Shown: positions 29,261-37,872 of the stretch, piece after piece
Layout of the letters: each line of letters begins with the position of its first letter
Numbering within the stretch: the first letter of the stretch is position 1
Assembly: GCA_903905475.1 (NCBI GenBank)
Contig: CAIVGK010000118.1
Location: 1-40,279, forward strand
Direction: 5' to 3'
From: an uncultured Burkholderiales bacterium
Lineage (GTDB): Bacteria > Pseudomonadota > Gammaproteobacteria > Burkholderiales > Burkholderiaceae_C
Length of the DNA: 40,279 nt
The notes under the pieces: model-generated
Database searches by the model: none
What the model was told of the DNA's origin: nothing
The model's input: the letters and a program-made list of their open reading frames with translations, nothing else
Position numbers and translations under genes: made by a program

Positions 29261-30633
29261 AGCACATCGATTTCCTGATGGCCCGGTTCGAATCGGCCCC
29301 TCAACAAACGGCCCTGATCCATAAGGACTCGCCGCTCACTTTCGGTGAGCTGAAGCAATCGGTCGAAAGGCACATCGCCTGGCTCACCCAGGCCGGCGTG
29401 AAGGCCGGTGACGCCGTGGTCCTGCTCGGTGATTATTCGCCGCAGGCGGTCAGCCTGTTTCTCGCGCTGACCGAGCTCGCCTGCGTCCTGATCCCTCTTA
29501 CGCCGAGCGTTCACGCCTCGTTGACGCAGCGCATTCCCGAAGTGGCCCCGCAATGGCAAATCAATGCCGTCGGCGAAGAAGCCGTGATCGAGCGCGTCGC
29601 CGAAGCGCATGAACTGCCCCAGCTGTACCGCGAACTGCACGCACGCAACAGCCCCGGCCTGGTCATGTTCACCTCGGGTTCGTCAGGCAAGCCGAAGGCC
29701 GTGGTCCACGATTTCGCTAAGCTACTCGACAAGTTCCGGGTGCAGCGCCCGGCCATGATCACGCTCAACTTCCTGCTCTTCGATCACTGGGGTGGGCTGA
29801 ACACGCTGCTGCACGCACTGTCGAACCTGTGCCTGATCGTGTTCCCGGTGCGCCGCACGCCCGAGTCGGTTTGCGAACTGATCGAACGGCACCGCATCGA
29901 GCTGCTTCCGGCGACCCCGAGCTTCCTCAATCTGCTGCTCATCAGCGGCGCACACCAGCGCCGTGACCTAAGCAGCCTGAAGATCATCAGCTACGGTGCC
30001 GAGCCCATGCCTGCAAGCACCTTGGCGGGTCTGAACAAAACGTTTCCCAAGGTGGAGCTGCGGCAGACTTACGGCATGATCGAGCTGGGCGTGCTGCGCG
30101 CCAAGACGCGCTCTGTCGACTCGCTGTGGGTCAAGGTTGGTGGCGACGGCTACCAGCTCCGCGTCGTAGACGGCATCCTACAGATCAAGGCGGAGTCGGC
30201 CATGCTGGGCTACATCAATGCACCCAGCCCCTTCACCGCCGATGGCTACCTGATCACGGGCGACTTGGTCGAACAGGACGGCGAGTGGCTGCGCATCCTC
30301 GGCCGCCAGTCTGACATCATCAATGTGGGCGGCCAGAAGGTGTACCCCTCCGAGGTCGAGGCGGTGTTGCTCGAGCAGGCCAACGTCGTTGATAGCGTGG
30401 TGTATGGCGAGAGCCACCCGCTGACCGGCAAGATCGTATGCGCAGACATCCTGCTGGCCAACGGCACGGAAGAAGCATCTGCGCGAAAAGAGATCGTGAA
30501 GGCCTGCCGGCAGCGCCTGCAGCCCTACATGGTTCCGATGAAGATCCGCTTCGTCATTGGATCCCTGCAGACCCAGCGCCTCAAGCGCACGCGGTCACAG
30601 CAAAAGAAAGAAGCTTCGCCGGCCAACCTGTGA
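29257..30633 (+). CDS. AMP-dependent synthetase/ligase (acyl-CoA/ACP ligase-like)
   Basis: GLVMFTSGSSGKPKAVVHDF (P-loop), LRQTYGMIELG, TGDLVEQDGEWLRILGRQSDIINVGGQKVYPSEVEAVL. Start is probably TTG 29257 overlapping the KAS III stop, or ATG 29278. Confidence 0.9.
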   Translation: MKHIDFLMARFESAPQQTALIHKDSPLTFGELKQSVERHIAWLTQAGVKAGDAVVLLGDYSPQAVSLFLALTELACVLIPLTPSVHASLTQRIPEVAPQWQINAVGEEAVIERVAEAHELPQLYRELHARNSPGLVMFTSGSSGKPKAVVHDFAKLLDKFRVQRPAMITLNFLLFDHWGGLNTLLHALSNLCLIVFPVRRTPESVCELIERHRIELLPATPSFLNLLLISGAHQRRDLSSLKIISYGAEPMPASTLAGLNKTFPKVELRQTYGMIELGVLRAKTRSVDSLWVKVGGDGYQLRVVDGILQIKAESAMLGYINAPSPFTADGYLITGDLVEQDGEWLRILGRQSDIINVGGQKVYPSEVEAVLLEQANVVDSVVYGESHPLTGKIVCADILLANGTEEASARKEIVKACRQRLQPYMVPMKIRFVIGSLQTQRLKRTRSQQKKEASPANL

Positions 30634-30709
30634 AGGCGTGGATGCCAATGGCGCGGCAATCGGGCGAACGGCTTGGGCCACAGAACGGGCCGCTGGAGGT
30701 GGGACGGGC

Positions 30710-32592
<1,883 letters not shown>

Positions 32593-33253
32593 CCTGAAAC
32601 ACCACGCCGATCCTCAGCCGCAGCGCTGGTGCTTCAACACGCTCGACCTCGGCTGCTTGGGCTGCTCGGTTCAACTTACACGGCCCTAGGGAAGGTCTGC
32701 AAAACCCTCGGGCAAGCGTGCTTGCCGAGGCGTGAAGTTGAAGCGACGATCTGATTCATGCAACAGACTGACCTTGGCCTGAATCTGAGTACCAAGCGCA
32801 CGCGCAAGCGGGAGTTCTTGGCGCAGATAGATCGCGTCGTGCCGTGGGATGACCTAGTAGCGCTAGTGTCGGCCTATACCCGTGAGAGCAAGACGCGCCG
32901 CCCGCCGTTTGCCGTGCACACGATGTTGCGCATCCACTTCATGCAGCAGTGGTTCACCTTGAGCGATCCGGCGATGGAAGAAGCGCTGCACGATATCGCG
33001 CTGTTTCGCGAGTTCGCAGGACTGGGCTGGGACAGCCGCTTGCCCGACGGGAGCACCATCCTGCGCTTTCGCCACCTCCTGGACAAGCACAAGCTTGCCG
33101 ATCAGATCCTGGCGGCAGTCAACGATCTGCTGCGCTACAAGGGCCTGCTGCTCAAGGTCGGCACCGTGGTCGACGCCACGCTGATTGCGGCGCCGAGTTC
33201 GACCAAGAACGCCAGCGGTGAGCGTGACCCCGAGATGCACCAGACCAAGAAGG

Positions 33254-33261
33254 CTAACCAG
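33254..33261. repeat. 8-bp target-site duplication CTAACCAG, left copy
   Basis: Identical to 34751-34758 on the other side of the nested IS. Confidence 0.88.
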
Positions 33262-34750
33262 TCGGCCCTGAACAACCCGTTTTCACGCCAAGCCGCGGCG
33301 ATGCGGTGACCGCGGCGCCGACGAGACGATCGATGCCAGCCAGACGAGCCACGCCAAGAGGGCGCAAAGAAGCACCCGCAGGTGCGCCAGGATCATCCTC
33401 AGGTTGTGTCCGGCGCCGCACAGCAGTGCGTGCAGCGCATCACCCTCGGCACCCTTGAGCCAGTTGCGCGCCAGCAGCACGTCGCTCTTCATGTGGCCGA
33501 TCATCGGCTCGACCACTTGGCGCCGCTTGAGCAGCTTCTTCAGCGACGGTGGCAGGCGCCGTGTGTGGCTGATCAGCAGTCGGCTGCCGGCCGTTGGTGT
33601 GACACCCCGGTAGCCGCGGTCCGCCAGGACGATCTTCGGTGCCTGCCCCGTCAGGATGCCGACCTGCTCGAGCTGGCTGTCCACGGTGTGTCCGTCATAC
33701 GGATTGCCTGGCATCGAGCGCATGCCCACCACCAGTCCTTCTTTGGCCGTGACGGCCACCGAGACCTTGACGCCGAACTCGTAGGGCGTTCGCACCTTGC
33801 CCTTGGCGATGCACTCGGCTTCGGGCGCGTGCAGCGCGTACAGCTTGTTCTTGGAGTCGCGTCGCTGCGCGTGCAGGCGTTGCGCGATCTCGATCTTGGC
33901 CTTGAGCGCACCGGTGATCTCGCCGCCCTTGCGCTGCACATCGCGGATGACGCGGCCCAGCCAGGTGCGCAGCTTCTTGATCTCGCGCTGCATGCGCCGG
34001 TACTGCTTGGCGTGTGCGTAGCGGCCGGCCTGATGTTCTGCTGCCTTGCCGACACGCGCGTAGCTCTGGCGTAGTTCGATGCCGGCGTCCCGCGCCGCTT
34101 CGACGAGTTGCTCTCTGGCGCGGTTGAGCAGCCGGCTGTCGGTGGGGTGCGCGATGGCCTTAGGCTGCACCGTCGTGTCGAGCACGACCGTGTCCAAACT
34201 CTGGCGCTTGATGACGCCACCGGACTTGGCCGCCTCGATGCTCTGCGCAAGCAGCCACTCACAGCCGGCCTCGCCGATGCGTTGTCTCCAGCGCACCAGG
34301 CTCGACGAGTCGCACGGCAGCTCATGCTGAAAGTAGCGCTCGCCGCTGAAGTGCTGCCAGTACGGGTTCTCGCTCCAGCGCTCGACGATGTACTCGTCGC
34401 TGAGCGCGTAGACGTGCTTGAGGTACAGCAGGGCTGCCATCAGCCGCGTCGGCAGCGCGGGCCGGCCGGTGGTGGAGGCGAACTGCGGGCTCCACTCGTC
34501 GGCGAAGGCTTGCCAGTCGATGAGCTCGCCGAGCCGAACCAGCTCGTGGCGGTGATCGATGAGGTTGACCAGTTCGGTGCGAAACAGGTCGTGATCAGCG
34601 CGTTCTTCGGCAGGCTTGGGACCCATCGGCACCTCGATGCAGTTTGCAAGGAACTGAACCTGATTGGATCCGAATCCTGCAATCTGAACCATCGGCATTC
34701 ACCCCGAAAAATCAGCATTCATGCGGGTTGCAGGGGTTGTTCAGGGCCGA
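33262..34750 (-). mobile_element. Insertion sequence nested in the IS5 transposase gene (1489 bp)
   Basis: Perfect 17-bp terminal inverted repeats TCGGCCCTGAACAACCC (33262-33278) and GGGTTGTTCAGGGCCGA (34734-34750); 8-bp direct repeat CTAACCAG at 33254-33261 and 34751-34758. Confidence 0.93.
33283..34698 (-). CDS. DDE transposase of the nested IS (IS5/IS1182-like)
   Basis: 471 aa; SLDTVVLDTTVQPKAIAHPTDSRLLNRAREQLVEAAR...KIVLADRGYRG...RRQVVEPMIGHMKSDVLLARNWLKGAEGDALHALLCGAGHNLRMIL. Confidence 0.93.
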   Translation of the reverse strand: MPMVQIAGFGSNQVQFLANCIEVPMGPKPAEERADHDLFRTELVNLIDHRHELVRLGELIDWQAFADEWSPQFASTTGRPALPTRLMAALLYLKHVYALSDEYIVERWSENPYWQHFSGERYFQHELPCDSSSLVRWRQRIGEAGCEWLLAQSIEAAKSGGVIKRQSLDTVVLDTTVQPKAIAHPTDSRLLNRAREQLVEAARDAGIELRQSYARVGKAAEHQAGRYAHAKQYRRMQREIKKLRTWLGRVIRDVQRKGGEITGALKAKIEIAQRLHAQRRDSKNKLYALHAPEAECIAKGKVRTPYEFGVKVSVAVTAKEGLVVGMRSMPGNPYDGHTVDSQLEQVGILTGQAPKIVLADRGYRGVTPTAGSRLLISHTRRLPPSLKKLLKRRQVVEPMIGHMKSDVLLARNWLKGAEGDALHALLCGAGHNLRMILAHLRVLLCALLAWLVWLASIVSSAPRSPHRRGLA

Positions 34751-34758
34751 CTAACCAG
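34751..34758. repeat. 8-bp target-site duplication CTAACCAG, right copy
   Basis: Identical to 33254-33261. Confidence 0.88.
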
Positions 34759-35459
34759 TGGCACTTCGGGATGAAGGCGCACATCGGGGTGGATGCAGAG
34801 TCCGGGCTGGTGCACACGGTGCAGGCAACGTCGGCCAACGTCAACGATGTGGTCGAAGGCAACAGCCTGCTGCACGGCGAAGAAACTGACGTCTTCGCCG
34901 ACGCCGGGTACCAAGGTGCCCACAAGCGACCCGACGCCCGTGAAGGCACCACCTGGGACGTGGCCATGCGACCGGGCAAACGCAAGGCTTTGGACAAGAC
35001 CAAGCCCAGCGGGCAACTCACCGAGCAAGTCGAGAAGATCAAGGCCAGCATCCGCGCCAAGGTCGAGCATCCGTTTCGCGTGATCAAGCAGCAGCTCGGA
35101 CACGTGAAGGTCCGCTATCGGGGCCTGGTCAAGAACACGGCCCAGTTGAAGACGCTGTTCCAGTTGTCCAACTTGTGGATGGCTCGCCGAAAACTGCTGG
35201 TACTGGATGGAGCAGTCCGTCCAAAAGCGGCGGTTGGGGCCTGAAATGACGCGATTCGTGATCCCAAGGCGCTCAATGAATGGTCTTCGGGCACCGCTTC
35301 CGACAAGAAGCGACGACTTCATCGGTTTGTCCGCAGTACCAGACCTTTACGTCACTTTTTCAGACCTTTCCGACCCCATGTGGCGGTAATGCTAATTGCT
35401 GCGGCTATAAATTCAACGTCGCCCCACACCACGCAGACGAAGATTAACGTCATCAACGG

Positions 35460-36222
35460 TTATTCCGACTTCGTGCTGAGTGATATAAAAACGTAACTGT
35501 CGGTTTGCCGATCAACTGTGGTGGTGAAGCCTATCGCCTGAAGTTCATGCAATAGGTTGCGCCCAAATGTCCGGTAGGCGAGGTGGGGGCCGTGATACTC
35601 CGGATCTACGAGGTGAATATCGTCAGGTCCAGTAGCGTCGACCCTGACGAGAGTGCCATGGTCGAACATGAATGGCACGGTAAAAATGTGCTTTCCGCCA
35701 GGTGCCAGAACTCGCTTTATTTCCAGGAACGCCCCAGCATAGTCCCGCACATGTTCCAGCACATCTTCAGTTACCACCACATCAAATGAACTGTCATCGA
35801 AGGTCAATGCCTCGACATTTTGGGAGGTTGCCCGATCTCCTAACGATGATCCGAAGGGAACAGTACTCTCATAGCCTGAAAAGTGGAAATTGGGGGATTT
35901 GGTGCGGGACCGCCAAGGATCATTCAGGCATGTGCTGAGAATCCTACATTTGCTGCCGGTTGGGATTTCAGAAATGCTAGTATATTTTGAAAAGAAAGTC
36001 TTTAACAAAACCGATGTCACATGCCATTTGCGTTCGGAGCTCTGGCATTTCACGCAATACATATGATTTCTTCGGGTGGAGCGATCAAGACAAACTAGCA
36101 GTTTTCGCCCCCCCCCCGCCGCATACGTTACACATGCCAATCTCGCTTCCGGAAATATTAGATAAAACTCCGGATATTGTTTTTAATAATCGAGCTATTT
36201 TGGCTACCTTTGGGATTCTCAT
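35460..36222 (-). CDS. Class I SAM-dependent methyltransferase, out of frame as sequenced at a 10-G tract (candidate phase-variable gene)
   Basis: C-terminal part: SFDVVVTEDVLEHVRDYAGAFLEIKRVLAPGGKHIFTVPFMFDHGTLVRVD. Upstream frame from ATG 36222: MRIPKVAKIARLLKTISGVLSNISGSEIGMCNVCGGGG..., which reaches a stop shortly after the tract. A 9-G tract joins it to RKLLVCLDRSTRRNHMYCVKCQSSERKW and the rest of the methyltransferase. Confidence 0.72.
36108..36117. repeat. Homopolymeric C10 (G10 on the coding strand) tract
   Basis: ...gttttcg CCCCCCCCCC gccgcatacg... at 36101-36130. Confidence 0.97.
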
Positions 36223-36348
36223 TCCTAATTTCCTGGTTTGGTTTTGAGCCGTCAACGTCAGCGCGGTAGGCGCGCCGTGTTGGATGCTGGGGCTGAAGGT
36301 GGCATCCCAAGTGGCTTGGCCGTCGCACTGGGTGTGGGCACAGGAAAT

Positions 36349-36561
36349 TTAGACGCCCTTCGCATACTCTGAAAGCTCTTCAGTCACCCAAGCGAACCCA
36401 CCTCCCGCCGCCTCGGGCTCGTCAACTACATGACTGACATTGGCCAAAGTGCGAACCTTCTTCGCGGACACCAGCCAGCGCCCTACAAGCAACGCGGCAC
36501 CGCCCTCGCAAGTCAGGCGCTCAACGACTTTGGACTTCAAATTAGTCTCGTACCCCTCCAC
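36349..36561 (-). CDS. Small hypothetical protein (70 aa)
   Basis: GTG start; METNLKSKVVERL-like ORF: MEGYETNLKSKVVERLTCEGGAALLVGRWLVSAKKVRTLANVSHVVDEPEAAGGGFAWVTEELSEYAKGV; protein-like composition, no family recognised. Confidence 0.4.
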   Translation of the reverse strand: MEGYETNLKSKVVERLTCEGGAALLVGRWLVSAKKVRTLANVSHVVDEPEAAGGGFAWVTEELSEYAKGV

Positions 36562-36631
36562 AGGGGCGCTTTAAGTTAGTCCCCGTTCCGGGGCGCAGTT
36601 CAAATCCGGGCCAGCTCAGGGCAGTTTAGCG

Positions 36632-37834
36632 TCACACCGAGCCACGACCCAAACTCCTTCGGATAGCGGAGGTTACGCAGGCAAGCTTCGCGGCGGTAGC
36701 AGTGTCGTGGCGGGCAGTTCGCAATGAATGACCCACAAGAACGAACAACAGTAACCCAAGCGCAGCGCTCAAGGCGGCCGCCACACTAATCAGCGCCTTC
36801 TTGGGTTTGCTCTTGCGGTCTGGCGGCGTGGCGGCGTCCACCACCTGGATCACGGCGCCTTCTCGGCCCTCGTCCACCTTGGCTATTTCGAACTGCCGCG
36901 AAAACAGATCGAACAGCGTTTCCTGGTACTTGAATTCGCGGTAGCGCTCGATGTAGTCGCCTTGCGAGGCGACGGTGTTCACGCCCTCGAACTTGGCAAT
37001 TTGCATGCGCAGCGCGGCCAGCTGGTTTTGGGCTTGCTTGAAATCGGGGGCGCTTTCGGCGAGGTAGCCTCGCATGGACTGCAAGCGCACCTCTGCGGCA
37101 GTGACTTCAGCCCGCAGGGCGGCATAGGCCTCGGCTGCGGCCTTGGGCTCGGCGCGTATGGCGCCTTCGTTGATGCCGGCGGCCTGCAGGGCTCGTTGCG
37201 CGGCGATCAACTGCGCCTGCGTCTTGGTCAGCTGCTTCTCGAAGAAAACCCGCCGCTGCTGCGCTTCGGTGATGGCCAGTCGGCTGATGAGTTGCTGCAG
37301 TTCATCGACGTAGGCGTTGGCCATGTCCGCGGCACGTTGGCGGTCTTCGTCGTCCACCTCCACGGTGATGAGGCCGTCCTTTTTGCCGGCGCTGATGCGG
37401 GAGTTCCCCTCCAACTCCTTGCGGGCCTTGGATCGGTACTCCTGGTCGTAGACCTCCATCAGCTTGAAACGGTCGATCAGCCGGTCTGCGATGGTGGTGC
37501 TTTGCGTCAGCGACACATATTGGTCGGCCGGGTTCTTGAGGCCTGCAGCACCGCCGGCCATGCCGGCCAAGGCGCCCAGACCTTGCAGGGCGGCGGCAGC
37601 GGAGCTTTGCTGCTGCTGTGGCGGCATGAACACGGCCGTGGCGGTGAACGTGGGCGCGATGGAAAAACTGATGGCCAGCGCGGCCACGCCCGCGGCCAGC
37701 GGCCCCAGCACCAGCAGGCGCAGGTTTTCTGCGGCGACGAGTGCCAGGTCGAGCAGGCTGATGCTGTCTTCGTCTTCGTATTCGTCGGTGGGGAGTTGCG
37801 GCGTGCCGATCGGGCTGGCGTCTTGTGCGTTCAT
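36632..37834 (-). CDS. wzz: Wzz/chain-length determinant-like polysaccharide co-polymerase
   Basis: Two TM segments flanking a long coiled-coil; SISLLDLALVAAENLRLLVLGPLAAGVAALAISFSIAPTFTATAVFMPPQ...VQVVDAATPPDRKSKPKKALIS-type C-terminus (VIQVVDAATPPDRKSKPKKALI). Confidence 0.9.
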   Translation of the reverse strand: MNAQDASPIGTPQLPTDEYEDEDSISLLDLALVAAENLRLLVLGPLAAGVAALAISFSIAPTFTATAVFMPPQQQQSSAAAALQGLGALAGMAGGAAGLKNPADQYVSLTQSTTIADRLIDRFKLMEVYDQEYRSKARKELEGNSRISAGKKDGLITVEVDDEDRQRAADMANAYVDELQQLISRLAITEAQQRRVFFEKQLTKTQAQLIAAQRALQAAGINEGAIRAEPKAAAEAYAALRAEVTAAEVRLQSMRGYLAESAPDFKQAQNQLAALRMQIAKFEGVNTVASQGDYIERYREFKYQETLFDLFSRQFEIAKVDEGREGAVIQVVDAATPPDRKSKPKKALISVAAALSAALGLLLFVLVGHSLRTARHDTATAAKLACVTSAIRRSLGRGSV

Positions 37835-37850
37835 GGGGCCAGGCTCACTT

Positions 37851-37872
37851 GTTCAGCGTGTGTTCAGCGTGT
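37851..37872. repeat. 11-bp tandem duplication GTTCAGCGTGT x2 at the 3' end of the export gene
   Basis: gttcagcgtgt gttcagcgtgt; moves the stop codon from a would-be ...HTLNK* to ...HTLNTR*. Confidence 0.85.

Larger units (their letters stand above)
32758..35244 (+). pseudogene. IS5-type transposase, split by IS insertion (exact join 33261/34759 gives a 329-aa ORF)
   Basis: MQQTDLGLNLSTKRTRKREFLAQIDRVVPWDDLVALVSAYT...SSTKNASGERDPEMHQTKKANQ | WHFGMKAHIGVDAESGLVHTVQATSANVNDV...RAKVEHPFRVIKQQLGHVKVRYRGLVKN; frames match across the insertion. Confidence 0.92.
32690..35371 (+). mobile_element. IS5-type insertion sequence, interrupted by a second IS (about 1.19 kb without the insert)
   Basis: Imperfect termini GGAAGGTCTGCAAAAC (left, 32690) and revcomp GGAAAGGTCTGAAAAAG (right, ending 35371); encodes an IS5-subgroup transposase. 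A matching TSD was not found, so ends are approximate. Confidence 0.7.

Noticed and set aside
33382-34074. 230-aa plus-strand ORF inside the nested IS
   Set aside because: Antisense shadow of the 471-aa transposase.
36575-36625. tRNA-like fragment (GTTCAAATCC resembling a T-loop) near the wzz stop
   Set aside because: Flanking bases do not form a T-stem and no acceptor/anticodon arms are visible.
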